A stretch of DNA of 58,987 nucleotides from Lachnospiraceae bacterium. GTDB taxonomy: Bacteria > Bacillota > Clostridia > Lachnospirales > Lachnospiraceae. The notes under the pieces were generated by a model. That model was not told the origin of the DNA and searched no databases. It saw only the letters and a program-made list of their open reading frames with translations. Location: positions 1 through 58,987 of the forward strand of contig JAFQOE010000030.1 in assembly GCA_017395635.1 (NCBI GenBank). The letters are read 5' to 3'. The position numbers and the translations under genes were made by a program. This document shows, in pieces, positions 7,592 through 15,610 of the stretch (within the stretch, counting starts at the first letter, position 1; each line of letters opens with the position of its first letter).

Positions 7592-7972
7592 TCATGGTTT
7601 TGAAATACTCAATATTTCGGAATCCGCGTGACACTTAAGCTGTCGTTTCAAACCCGCTACAAACGGTCCAATTCTACATGCCAACACATATACTATTGCA
7701 TTATCTATATTATTGTTTCTAATATAATTCAAACAATACCAAAATGCTGCAATATCATAATAAACAGCCTTTGCCGGCCCAATACTGGGAACCTTTATAT
7801 TAAAACAATGTGCACCATTGTGTTCAAACTCCTCTGTATCATCAGCCATACAGGCCACATGATATTTAATTTCTTTATTAACCTGATATTCTGTTAATTT
7901 CTCAACAAAAGTTTCAAATCCGCCATACTTCGTAGGTATCCCTTTTGATCCAATTATGAACACGTGTTTCAT
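7592..7972 (-). pseudogene. truncated DUF1972-type glycosyltransferase
   Basis: Only the N-terminal domain of a GT4 rhamnosyl/galactosyltransferase remains. It begins HVFIIGSKGIPTKYGGFETF, continues to IVYVLACRIGPFVAGLKRQL, then loses similarity and stops after about 126 residues; the family normally has about 370-400. The donor-binding C-terminal domain is absent. It follows the initiating sugar transferase with a 32-nt gap, so it was the next gene of EPS cluster A before deletion. ATG at 7972 is preferred over the TTG at 7984. Confidence 0.75.
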
Positions 7973-8004
7973 CGTTTTACTCAATTTCTGTTAATATACT
8001 TTTT

Positions 8005-9534
8005 CTACACCGATCCTTCTTTTCCCAACACAACCTTGAACGTCTTCAACATAATTTCAAAATCCAACGCTAGCGAAAAGTTTGCGATGTATTCTTTATC
8101 CAATCTTACTACTTCTTCAAAATCCGTAATACTGCTTCGACCACTTACCTGCCACATACCGGTAAGTCCCGGCTTCGTAGCCAATCTTCCCTTATGGTGA
8201 AGCTCATATTCCTTATATTCATTCACCGTCGGCGGTCTGGTTCCCACCACACTCATACTTCCGGCTAATATATTAAAGGACTGTGGCAATTCATCCAAAG
8301 ATGTTTCACGAAGAAACTTTCCGAGAGAAAACTTCTTTCCTGCACCAATAATTCTTGGATCCTCATCCATCTTGAACATTAAGCCACTCATCTTATTCTG
8401 TGCCATCAATTCTGCTTTTCTAGCCTCTGCATCCTTATACATGGTACGAAACTTCCATATCTTAAAGGTTCTACCATTCTTTCCAACACGCTCCTGACGA
8501 AAGAAGATCGGACCCGGGTCTGCAATCAGAATTGCCGGACCTATAATTAGTGTTAATAATATAGTCACCAACGAACCAACCAATCCGCAGGCAACATCTA
8601 CCATTCTCTTGACAATCAGCTGTCTTGTAGTAATGGTATTCACACTGGCGGTAATAACAGAAATCCCACTTACCTTATTCATAGTTGCCTTAGGGAGACG
8701 TACCATATCCCGGATACTCACATGCACTGTTATACCCATATCGATATATCCATCCGCAAGCCGTTCTGCCACACTACTCTCCATACAGATTAATACTTCA
8801 TCCACCACATTGGCTCTGGCAAAATCATAAGGGTCACTCAATGTTCCAACAACCGGAATCCCCTTAATCTCTTCCCTCGCAGCGCTCTTCTTGTCCATAT
8901 GTACCGAAACTACATTCTTGATTTCTTCTTCTAGAGTGATTGCTGCTTCCGGCACTATAACATCCTCTGCCCTGTCATCTACCAGAACAATACCCACGAT
9001 TTTTACCGTATTAATGGGATTATTCTCGAATTTGTGCAGAATATCATGAACACGACCAACCGGCGCCACTAACAACATATTATTCTGATTATGAGATTTA
9101 TTGATATGTTTTCTTAGATACTTCTTATATCCGTACTTATATACCAACATCATAATCGTGTCGATTAATGGTGTCGCAAACACTACGATACGGGAATAGA
9201 TATCCGAAGATTGCTCTGCAAAAAGAATCAGCACAAGCCCTACCAATATATACAGATTGTACAATGTAACAGCTTTGGTTTCTTCCGCCATATTTCTTTT
9301 CAATATACCGGAGTACGGTTCAAAGAAGAATACCAACGCCAGATGAAGTCCCAGTATCATAACCATAATTCTGTGATACGGCATGGCCCATACGGTATCC
9401 TGTAATATATTCACAAAAACACCTATCCCAAAGCGGATTGCCAACGCGATTATGAAACTGAACTCTATACAAACCAAGTCAAGCAGCATAAAGTCTATAT
9501 GCTTATACCATGCTTTCTTATTCTTACGGTACAT
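8005..9534 (-). CDS. initiating polyprenyl-phosphate sugar-1-phosphate transferase
   Basis: A ~509-residue membrane phosphoglycosyltransferase of the WbaP/CpsE type. It transfers a sugar-1-phosphate from a UDP-sugar to undecaprenyl phosphate, the first membrane step of EPS synthesis. There are four or five N-terminal membrane segments, a cytoplasmic nucleotide-binding-like middle domain, a TM hairpin near residue 310 (ACGLVGSLVTILLTLIIGPA), and the C-terminal catalytic domain with FFRQERVGKNGRTFKIWKFR, LRETSLDELPQ, SVVGTRPP and KPGLTGMWQVSGR. The start is ATG at 9534 with GGTGG 8 nt upstream; two GTG codons precede it. It is the only such enzyme in the window. Confidence 0.9.
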   Translation of the reverse strand: MYRKNKKAWYKHIDFMLLDLVCIEFSFIIALAIRFGIGVFVNILQDTVWAMPYHRIMVMILGLHLALVFFFEPYSGILKRNMAEETKAVTLYNLYILVGLVLILFAEQSSDIYSRIVVFATPLIDTIMMLVYKYGYKKYLRKHINKSHNQNNMLLVAPVGRVHDILHKFENNPINTVKIVGIVLVDDRAEDVIVPEAAITLEEEIKNVVSVHMDKKSAAREEIKGIPVVGTLSDPYDFARANVVDEVLICMESSVAERLADGYIDMGITVHVSIRDMVRLPKATMNKVSGISVITASVNTITTRQLIVKRMVDVACGLVGSLVTILLTLIIGPAILIADPGPIFFRQERVGKNGRTFKIWKFRTMYKDAEARKAELMAQNKMSGLMFKMDEDPRIIGAGKKFSLGKFLRETSLDELPQSFNILAGSMSVVGTRPPTVNEYKEYELHHKGRLATKPGLTGMWQVSGRSSITDFEEVVRLDKEYIANFSLALDFEIMLKTFKVVLGKEGSV

Positions 9535-9626
9535 CTTCTTCACCACCCTTTTATCCGAGGTACAATCGAATCACGAAACCTTTTCATCCCATATACTATA
9601 TGATAAAATAGAATATTCGCTCTAAT

Positions 9627-9669
9627 AGCAATCAGACAGAAGCGAAAACGATTCTGTCGACCTATTGCT
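9627..9669 (-). promoter_or_regulatory. intercistronic hairpin in EPS cluster A
   Basis: Right after the BY-kinase stop, AGCAAT/ATTGCT and GACAGAA/TTCTGTC stack into a two-part stem with a 10-nt loop. No T-run follows on the minus strand, so it more probably stabilises or processes the transcript, or pauses polymerase, than terminates. Confidence 0.4.
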
Positions 9670-9674
9670 GCTTC

Positions 9675-10397
9675 TTATTCTTCTTTATCTCCATAATCAC
9701 CATAGTTTCCATAATAGCGACCATAGTAGCTACCATAATAACCCTTACCATAGTAACCATAACCCTTGCCGCCCATCTCAACCTTGTTAAGTACAGCTCC
9801 AAGAATCTTACAACCTGTCTGTTCTAACTGTTTCTTGACACGTTGGGTAATCTTGTAACTTACATTATCTGTTTCTACGACGATAATGGCTCCGTCACAT
9901 TCCTTTGCCACAACCGCAGCATCAATAACACTGCCAAGTGGCGGACAATCGATAATAACATAATCAAAGTTCTCTCTTGCATAGGCAATCAGTTTCTTAA
10001 AACGACTGTTACCGAGAAGCTCTGATGGGTTCGGAGCCACCTGACCGGTAAAGATAATGCTAAAGTTCTTAATATTGGTTTCATAGATAACATCTTCCAT
10101 CTCACTTTGCTTGGTAAGATAGTGGGACAGTCCCTTTGTCTCAATATCTACACCATAACGGGCAACCGTTACGGACTTACGAATATCCGCGTCCATGTAT
10201 AATACCTTCTTATTATCCTCTGCAAAAGACTTTGCCAGGTTCCATGACACCGCTGACTTACCCTCATTCGGCACTGAACTGGTAAATGCAATTACCGAAA
10301 TATCCTCACCAGAGAAACTGATGTTGGTACGCAAGGTCTTATATGCTTCATTGGTCTTGAAATCTAAATCTTTAATTCTCTCAAAATTAACCTTCAT
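9675..10397 (-). CDS. BY-family tyrosine kinase (CapB/CpsD type)
   Basis: A 240-residue cytoplasmic bacterial tyrosine kinase. Walker A is at residues ~41-48 (SVPNEGKS), Walker A' is VLYMDAD (~65-71) and Walker B is FDYVIIDCPP. The C-terminal 31 residues are a Gly/Tyr tail with 11 tyrosines, the autophosphorylation cluster. In Firmicutes such kinases are separate from their membrane activator, which is the Wzz-like protein encoded 23 nt upstream. Cycles of phosphorylation and dephosphorylation (CpsB, also here) control polymer length and export. Start ATG has a GGAGG site. All catalytic motifs look intact, unlike the homolog in cluster B. Confidence 0.92.
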   Translation of the reverse strand: MKVNFERIKDLDFKTNEAYKTLRTNISFSGEDISVIAFTSSVPNEGKSAVSWNLAKSFAEDNKKVLYMDADIRKSVTVARYGVDIETKGLSHYLTKQSEMEDVIYETNIKNFSIIFTGQVAPNPSELLGNSRFKKLIAYARENFDYVIIDCPPLGSVIDAAVVAKECDGAIIVVETDNVSYKITQRVKKQLEQTGCKILGAVLNKVEMGGKGYGYYGKGYYGSYYGRYYGNYGDYGDKEE

Positions 10398-10420
10398 TCC
10401 GTCATCCTCCTTCTCTCGTA

Positions 10421-11212
10421 TTAGTCATTATCTTTCTTTTTGTTCTTCGCAGCCTGCTTGCGGGCTTTCTTACGTTCTTTGCGCACCCTCGCTGCATCCT
10501 TATCATGTCCACGGGTACCCTTCTTAGAGACACCTTCCTCCAAAGGAATAAGACCTAATGTATTCATACCCAGATATCTCTCTACATCCTCTGTCGTGTT
10601 AATTGCATCATTCATCAGGTGAAGAACAAGAATCACACCAACCGAAAGTACGAATCCAAGCACTGCACCAATCAGAGAATTCTTTGTCACATTCGGACTG
10701 GTCTGATGCTCCGGAATATGACCGTAATCCGCCACGTTAGGTGCTTCTGTTTCCATAATGGTTCCCATACGTTCTGCCGACACATCCGTAAGCTTGTCTA
10801 CAATCGTCTTTGCCATATAGGCATCATGATGATTCACAGTAATATCAATAAAACGGGTATTCGCTGGATTCTCAACACTTAAGTTAGATACAAACTGCTC
10901 ATACGACATATCCAATTCCAGTTCTTCAATCACCTTGTCCACTACCGGACGACTCTGAATAAACACCTGATAGTCCTGTGTCAAAGAGGAACCCACCTGT
11001 AAGTCTGTAAGAGATGTAATGCTGGTAGACTTCGTCATTACATACAAGGTGGCTGTAGAACTATAAATTGGCTGAACGAAAGCCAAAGTGTATCCTGCTG
11101 CAATACCTAACCCTAACGCGGTAACCAGAATAATAATCCATATCTTTCCAAGCAAGACATAAAACAGTTCCCTCAAATCAATTTCTATTTCATCATTTCT
11201 TTCTTCTATCAT
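10421..11212 (-). CDS. Wzz/CapA-type chain-length modulator
   Basis: A 263-residue membrane protein with two TM segments (around 19-45 and 170-195), an extracellular loop between them and a cytoplasmic, very basic tail (RVRKERKKARKQAAKNKKKD). This is the co-polymerase and kinase-activator architecture of CapA/CpsC. Its C-terminal cytoplasmic segment would bind the BY-kinase encoded next. It begins with an acidic N-terminus (MIEERNDEIEIDLRELF), as in related proteins, and has an AAGGAG ribosome site. Confidence 0.9.
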   Translation of the reverse strand: MIEERNDEIEIDLRELFYVLLGKIWIIILVTALGLGIAAGYTLAFVQPIYSSTATLYVMTKSTSITSLTDLQVGSSLTQDYQVFIQSRPVVDKVIEELELDMSYEQFVSNLSVENPANTRFIDITVNHHDAYMAKTIVDKLTDVSAERMGTIMETEAPNVADYGHIPEHQTSPNVTKNSLIGAVLGFVLSVGVILVLHLMNDAINTTEDVERYLGMNTLGLIPLEEGVSKKGTRGHDKDAARVRKERKKARKQAAKNKKKDND

Positions 11213-11247
11213 GTTGTTTCTCCTTCTTCTATCATATGTTTACTATA

Positions 11248-11976
11248 TCATCCAACCAGATATTGATTCTTCACCATTTTCTCCGGATTATCCACGAACA
11301 TCTGCTCCATCAATTCTTCACCACATTTCTTCTTAATCCAGCCAACATAGTCATTGACATATGGTGCTCTGTCATCCAGGTCATGTGCATCCGTCCCAAA
11401 GAAACTTATGTACTCTTCCTTAACCAATTTCTTGCACCACTTTGCATTCTCATCAAACATTCCGCCATATACACTGGAAATATTCATCTGCAAGTATGTT
11501 TCCATGGCAACCAGCTCATCGATACGATCCATATGCTTGAACAGACAGCGATATCTCTCTACATGCGCAATAATCGGACGAAATCGTGCATTGGTTATCT
11601 TGCGAATCGCCTGATACAACTCGTTATAACTGATACGGATATTGAATTCCACCAACACATACTTGGTATCATTCATAGTCTGTATCAGTCCATTCTTCAA
11701 ATCATCCACAATTCCATCACTATATAGAATCTCATTACCAAGATACAACTTCATATCCGGATGAACTTTCTCGACCTCTAGGCATAACTCTTGAAAACGG
11801 GTATTCAATTCTTCTTTCGTATAGCGATTCTTTCCTCTCTCGTAATGCGGTGTACAGATAATACTCCTGGTTCCTTCTTGATAAGCAATCTCAATCATGG
11901 AAAGTGCTTCTTCTATACTTTCCGCACCATCATCCACTCCCGGAAGAATATGGCTATGAATATCGAAATATTCCAT
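11248..11976 (-). CDS. CpsB/CapC-type PHP tyrosine phosphatase
   Basis: A 242-residue manganese-dependent protein-tyrosine phosphatase of the PHP fold, the partner that dephosphorylates the BY-kinase. The metal-binding start YFDIHSHILPGVDDGA, the motif ICTPHY, the segment PIIAHVERY and the end SFFGTDAHDL supply the His/Asp ligands. I chose the ATG at 11976 because AAGGAG lies 6 nt before it; the adjacent ATG at 11979 is possible. Upstream in-frame ATG at 12027 lies inside the inserted repeat and has no ribosome site. The gene is separated from the preceding EPS gene by that ~200-bp repeat. Confidence 0.9.
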   Translation of the reverse strand: MEYFDIHSHILPGVDDGAESIEEALSMIEIAYQEGTRSIICTPHYERGKNRYTKEELNTRFQELCLEVEKVHPDMKLYLGNEILYSDGIVDDLKNGLIQTMNDTKYVLVEFNIRISYNELYQAIRKITNARFRPIIAHVERYRCLFKHMDRIDELVAMETYLQMNISSVYGGMFDENAKWCKKLVKEEYISFFGTDAHDLDDRAPYVNDYVGWIKKKCGEELMEQMFVDNPEKMVKNQYLVG

Positions 11977-11990
11977 CATTTTCTCCTTAT

Positions 11991-12006
11991 ATGTAATAGT
12001 TTCTAT
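11991..12006. repeat. left 16-bp direct repeat flanking structured repeat copy 1
   Basis: ATGTAATAGTTTCTAT here is repeated exactly at 12210-12225, bracketing the element. This is the signature of a target-site duplication, unusually long for one. The right-hand copy overlaps the TAG stop of the preceding gene. Confidence 0.7.
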
Positions 12007-12209
12007 AGGCAATTGCGAAACTCTCAAAAACTGTCATTGTCTTGTGCAAGTTTAACAAGACCATAAGCAGGTGCTTCACAATCCGTCGGTACTTAGCGAG
12101 ACATTGTCGAGCTTAGTACCGTTACGCATTGTGGCAAGTGCAAACGTCCTGCGTTGGTGTGTTAAATTTGTACAAGCTCTACAATACAAACTTGCGTTTC
12201 GCAATTATA
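12007..12209 (+). repeat. structured repeat, copy 1
   Basis: A 203-bp element with perfect 11-bp terminal inverted repeats (AATTGCGAAAC / GTTTCGCAATT). In plus orientation its interior folds into: a 17-bp stem with two G-U pairs (12041-12057 with 12160-12176); a CACAAT(c)CGT / ACG(c)ATTGTG stem; and a GGTACT...AGTACC hairpin (12088-12120) with a tandem G-A internal loop and GAC/GTC cap. A GCAA tetraloop candidate closed by GT/AC follows. The only open frame, about 38 residues from a GTG, is not convincing. It is placed antisense between two EPS genes. Confidence 0.85.
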
Positions 12210-12225
12210 ATGTAATAGTTTCTAT
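12210..12225. repeat. right 16-bp direct repeat flanking copy 1
   Basis: Second copy of ATGTAATAGTTTCTAT, see 11991-12006. It contains the stop codon of the upstream EPS gene, so insertion happened right at the 3' end of that gene and duplicated the junction. Confidence 0.7.
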
Positions 12226-13712
12226 GACTCTGTATTGTTCTTCATCATCTTATAAACTCCTAACACCAACATTCCAAGCACTACGCAAAATGCAGTAATA
12301 CTGGTAAGCGACGTTACACATCTCTTAATACATTCTATCAAGAACAGATAGAGATAGTCAGGTTCTATATATAACAGAGTATAAGGCTTATATATCAACA
12401 TAACAAGTGTCAATACCGCCATCACTCCACTGGCAATCAAAACAGATACTGCAGTGTGCTTTACACCACGTTCTCTTTTTTGATCCATAAATACCATAAG
12501 CAGAATACCAAATATTGTGCTCAAAATCAAGGAGATTCCTGCTTTTACAAATATTTCCACATAGCTTGTTTTCAAATTATAAATATATGGTGCCACATTA
12601 CTGTCCGGAATTACAATCTCCATATTTCCATTCAGCACCTTTAACGAGTTCTGCTTAATTGTAAACAGATACTCATCATATGTCTGAAGCTTAGGTGTTT
12701 CTTCTAAGCCTTTTCCATCCTTGATATTCGTTAATGCATTCGCAGCCTGGTCTGCCACATACTGTGAGTACGCATAACGGAAATACCCAGAACTCTGCAT
12801 ATTCTGCATAATCGCATCATTATTGAATAAGCTCACATATAATCCCAACAACAGCGCAATCCCAATCAAAGAAATCGCCGTTGTTACTGTAAGAACCGCT
12901 CTTGTATAATGACGAATCTTACGTCTCTTACTATGTCCCGGCCTTGCCTTGCGTCCCTTACTCTTCTTAAAACTCATACACTTCTTTGCAAAAAGAATTA
13001 TTCCGCATATTATAGTAATTCCGAATATAATTCCAGCAACAACAGTAAGTATACAAACAAAAGAGTCCGACACAATCGGCTTATCTTTAGGGATACTGAT
13101 TGCTTCATCATCCTTCGTGGTAACCACGATTCCATCATCCTCTAATTCAACCGCTGCTGAAGCATCTTCTTTCTCCGGACGTTCCTCTAACTTATTCTTA
13201 TTCTCCGTAGGAGTAGACATTGCCTCCCACACATCCAATTCCGACTGTTGTTGTGAAGAATTCGTAGAATCGCCTTTCTTATCTTCAGTAGAATCGTCTT
13301 CTACCTCCGCATCTGCCCAGTCATCCTCTGTCGCATCCTCCATATCACCAGATGTTTCTTCCGTTGAGGTTTCTGTTGAAGTTTCTCCACCGGCACCCAC
13401 TTCATACAAGTACCCCTGTTCAACACCTTGTGCAACATTTGCATACATCATAGCGATTGCTTCACTAGCCTGTTCCGCTGTCAGATCTATCGCATCTGCC
13501 GAAAGGTATCCCGTCAATGAGTTAATGTATGCCGAACCGGCTTTATATTCTTTCCCATTATAAGTAAAAGTACCACTTGCAGCAGAAATCACCCCGGCTT
13601 CATTGCCATTAATTCCACCTGCCTGTACAACCACCGAAGGACTAAGTATTGCCATACACAATACCACTATCATCACTATATTCTTTCTTACAAACTTATA
13701 TCCTCTACTCAT
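12222..13712 (-). CDS. EPS-cluster membrane protein, unknown function
   Basis: A 496-residue exported protein that I do not recognise as a named family. It has a signal peptide (IVMIVVLCMAILSPSVVVQA), a small extracellular domain, and an acidic Thr/Ser/Glu-rich linker at about residues 110-200. A TM segment near 220-245 is followed by a very basic cytoplasmic loop (KKSKGRKARPGHSKRRKIRH), then about four further TM segments. It is the first large gene of EPS cluster A, upstream of cpsB, so a role in assembly or export is likely. The start ATG overlaps the stop of a 36-codon frame (ATGA) and has GAGGAG 4 nt upstream. Confidence 0.75.
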   Translation of the reverse strand: MSRGYKFVRKNIVMIVVLCMAILSPSVVVQAGGINGNEAGVISAASGTFTYNGKEYKAGSAYINSLTGYLSADAIDLTAEQASEAIAMMYANVAQGVEQGYLYEVGAGGETSTETSTEETSGDMEDATEDDWADAEVEDDSTEDKKGDSTNSSQQQSELDVWEAMSTPTENKNKLEERPEKEDASAAVELEDDGIVVTTKDDEAISIPKDKPIVSDSFVCILTVVAGIIFGITIICGIILFAKKCMSFKKSKGRKARPGHSKRRKIRHYTRAVLTVTTAISLIGIALLLGLYVSLFNNDAIMQNMQSSGYFRYAYSQYVADQAANALTNIKDGKGLEETPKLQTYDEYLFTIKQNSLKVLNGNMEIVIPDSNVAPYIYNLKTSYVEIFVKAGISLILSTIFGILLMVFMDQKRERGVKHTAVSVLIASGVMAVLTLVMLIYKPYTLLYIEPDYLYLFLIECIKRCVTSLTSITAFCVVLGMLVLGVYKMMKNNTES

Positions 13713-13819
13713 AATTCTCCTCTATCCTGCTCATCCCAATATGGGTAATCGCGAATTTTCATTCCATTATCATCCGCGCCAATCATCGCATCATCCGGAT
13801 TAGTCGTCAATGCAATCAC
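13709..13819 (-). CDS. possible 36-residue leader ORF overlapping the EPS membrane-protein gene
   Basis: A GTG-started frame (VIALTTNPDDAMIGADDNGM then KIRDYPYWDEQDRGEL) ends at a TGA that shares ATGA with the start of the 496-residue protein gene. Its composition is protein-like, with a possible hydrophobic extension upstream (IFIVFVW) if a nonstandard start is used. The last codons carry the ribosome site of the next gene, an arrangement typical of translational coupling. No good ribosome site precedes GTG, so it could be the tail of a decayed gene. Confidence 0.35.
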   Translation of the reverse strand: MIALTTNPDDAMIGADDNGMKIRDYPYWDEQDRGEL

Positions 13820-13852
13820 CCAAACAAATACAATGAAAATTCGTCATCACCC
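13743..13852 (-). promoter_or_regulatory. long inverted repeat in the EPS cluster A leader
   Basis: GAATTTTCATT (13753-13763) and AATGAAAATTC (13832-13842) form an 11-bp perfect stem. Weaker pairing continues outward to GGGT/ACCC at the ends. The ~68-nt loop contains most of the small leader ORF. Formed in mRNA it would tie the small ORF's start region to the segment just before the next gene. Confidence 0.4.
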
Positions 13853-13909
13853 AAAAAAATATCTCATACATAGATTAAGCTGCTAAACGAAACGTCTAAC
13901 AGCCTAATC
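13853..13909 (-). terminator. intrinsic terminator of the Big_2 protein gene
   Basis: On the minus strand a 17-bp stem with three G-U pairs (13909-13893 with 13889-13873, loop of 3) lies about 30 nt after the stop of the Big_2 gene. A run of seven T follows about 13 nt later (13859-13853). The spacing to the T-run is a little long but the stem is strong. It separates this gene from EPS cluster A. Confidence 0.7.
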
Positions 13910-13942
13910 CAATTAATATACTTCTGTCAAAGCAAATGCTTA

Positions 13943-15442
13943 CTATTTCACAATTGCAGTTACATATCCCTTAGCAACTAAATCCTTAATAACCGCATCA
14001 TTAGTAACATCACCATTGATTTCGATTACGCCAGCCTTAACTGCTGCGTCATATGCCTTTCCGTCGATTACAACCTTGATACCATCATTTGAAATTACCA
14101 TGCTTGTAGCCTTATGGCCATCAATTGTAACATCATAAGTATATGTTGTACCAGCTGCAACAAGCTTAACCATCTCAACAGCTGCAACAGCCTTAGCTGC
14201 CTCAGCAGTATATGTCATTGTAACCTTGTCATTCTCAGCCTTCTTGCCAGCAATATAGTCAGCAAGTGTCTCTACTTTAGTCTTACCTGCTACCATAACC
14301 TCACCGTTCTTAAGAACGAGTGTAGCTTCCTTACCGTTAACCTTAACCTTAATATCCTGACCATCCTTCAATACACCGGCAGCCTTAACTAACTTGTTAA
14401 TATCAGCTGCAACCTTAGTAGCATCGCCATTGAATGAAACTGTAACCTCTGCAGTCTTACCCTGTGCAGGAGTAATAACTGTCTTAGCTTCGGCCGGTGT
14501 AACAACTTCCTTAGTTGAAACTGTCACTTCAACAGTAGCCTTCTTACCAGAACCATCCATAGCATATGCTGTAACTACAGCCTTACCTGCAGCAACTGCT
14601 GTAACCTTACCAGATGTAGCATCAACTTTAGCTACCTTAGTATTGTCAGACTTGAATGAATACTTCTTAAGAGCTGCAGTATCATTAACTGTAACTACTA
14701 CATTAGCTGTGTCGCCTGCATATAATACATCCTTATCAAGCTTAGCTGACATAGAAGTAATCTTCTTGCTCTTAGAAACCTTCTTATTCAACACATACAC
14801 AGTAATAACTTTCTTAGTCTTACTTCCGTCCTTAGCCGTTACAGTAATCTTAGCTGTACCAGCCTTCTTAGCTGTAATCTTACCTGTGCTAGATACTGTA
14901 GCTACACTCTTCTTGTTTGACTTGAAAGTAACCTTCTTGTTAGAAGCCTTGCTCGGAGCAACTGTAGCCTTAAGCTGATACTTCTTACCCTTAACAAGTG
15001 TATATACACTATTCTTAGAAGCAACCGGCTTAGTCTTTCCTGTGAAAGCAACCTTGATACCTGTTACATTCTGCTTAACTGTAAGCTTGATTGAGTCTTT
15101 CTTCTTGCTGTTCTGCTTAGAAGTAACTGTGATTGTAGCTGTACCGGCCTTCTTAAGTGTTAATACACCCTTGCTGCTAACAGATACAACCTTAGCATTG
15201 CTAGACTTAAACTTAACTGCCTTGCTTGCACCATTCTTAGCTGTCACCTTAACTGTCAACTGAACCTTCTTGTTAGAATCATCACGCTTCACTGTTAACG
15301 CACTCTTCTTCTTAACGTTTGTGTTTCCAACCTTAGTAATCTGAACCTTAGAAACAGTTCCCTTCGCTTCTGCTACATTACCACTTCCAACCATAACTAC
15401 CATAGCTGTTGCAAGTACGAGCATCTTTGCAAATTTCTTCAT
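13943..15442 (-). CDS. secreted Big_2 (Ig-like) repeat protein
   Basis: A 499-residue exported protein with a signal peptide ending near VAEAKG (residue ~27). Three bacterial Ig-like group 2 repeats follow (typical ends KGVLTLKKAGTATITVTSK, TGKITAKKAGTAKITVTAK and SGKVTAVAAGKAVVTAYAM). Residues ~320-499 hold an Ala/Lys/Val-rich region I do not recognise (GKTAEVTVSFNGDATKVAAD, ending VAKGYVTAIVK). No sortase motif or membrane anchor is seen. The DNA uses a narrow set of codons (CTT/TTA/GCT-rich), and the gene has a consensus promoter and strong ribosome site, so it is probably highly expressed and monocistronic. A structural or adhesive role is inferred. Confidence 0.85.
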   Translation of the reverse strand: MKKFAKMLVLATAMVVMVGSGNVAEAKGTVSKVQITKVGNTNVKKKSALTVKRDDSNKKVQLTVKVTAKNGASKAVKFKSSNAKVVSVSSKGVLTLKKAGTATITVTSKQNSKKKDSIKLTVKQNVTGIKVAFTGKTKPVASKNSVYTLVKGKKYQLKATVAPSKASNKKVTFKSNKKSVATVSSTGKITAKKAGTAKITVTAKDGSKTKKVITVYVLNKKVSKSKKITSMSAKLDKDVLYAGDTANVVVTVNDTAALKKYSFKSDNTKVAKVDATSGKVTAVAAGKAVVTAYAMDGSGKKATVEVTVSTKEVVTPAEAKTVITPAQGKTAEVTVSFNGDATKVAADINKLVKAAGVLKDGQDIKVKVNGKEATLVLKNGEVMVAGKTKVETLADYIAGKKAENDKVTMTYTAEAAKAVAAVEMVKLVAAGTTYTYDVTIDGHKATSMVISNDGIKVVIDGKAYDAAVKAGVIEINGDVTNDAVIKDLVAKGYVTAIVK

Positions 15443-15531
15443 CTTTATATCCTCTCCTTATGTAATATATTGTTAATATACTGCGAACCCCATTACACAT
15501 AGAATCCAACAACTAACGTTTAACAAGTGCA

Positions 15532-15560
15532 ATAATACATCTTTTTTATGCGAATGTCAA
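15532..15560 (-). promoter_or_regulatory. sigma-A promoter of the Big_2 protein gene
   Basis: On the minus strand TTGACA (15560-15555) and TATTAT (15537-15532) are 17 bp apart. Transcription would start near 15525, giving an ~80-nt leader that ends in AAGGAG before the ATG at 15442. Confidence 0.75.
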
Positions 15561-15610
15561 TGACGTTTTTGTAGATTTTATTATCTTTTTTATTCCATTT
15601 CTTGTACATT

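Noticed and set aside
11979..12027. Upstream start for the CpsB phosphatase gene
   Set aside because: The extra residues come from the inserted repeat; AAGGAG is placed for the ATG at 11976/11979.
12071..12298. A plus-strand frame reading LHNPSVLSETLSSLVPLRIV, seen again at 32854 and 56462, and in altered form in copy 2
   Set aside because: It lies inside the structured repeat. Differences between copies follow base pairing of the RNA, not codon positions, there is no ribosome site, and copy 2 changes many residues. Treated as chance reading of a conserved RNA.
12949..13563. 204-residue plus-strand frame opposite the EPS membrane-protein gene
   Set aside because: It is the mirror of the acidic Ser/Thr-rich linker on the other strand; no ribosome site or promoter.
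14394..14978. 194-residue plus-strand frame with alternating Val/Leu/Thr
   Set aside because: Shadow of the repetitive Big_2 gene, whose biased codons keep the opposite frames open.
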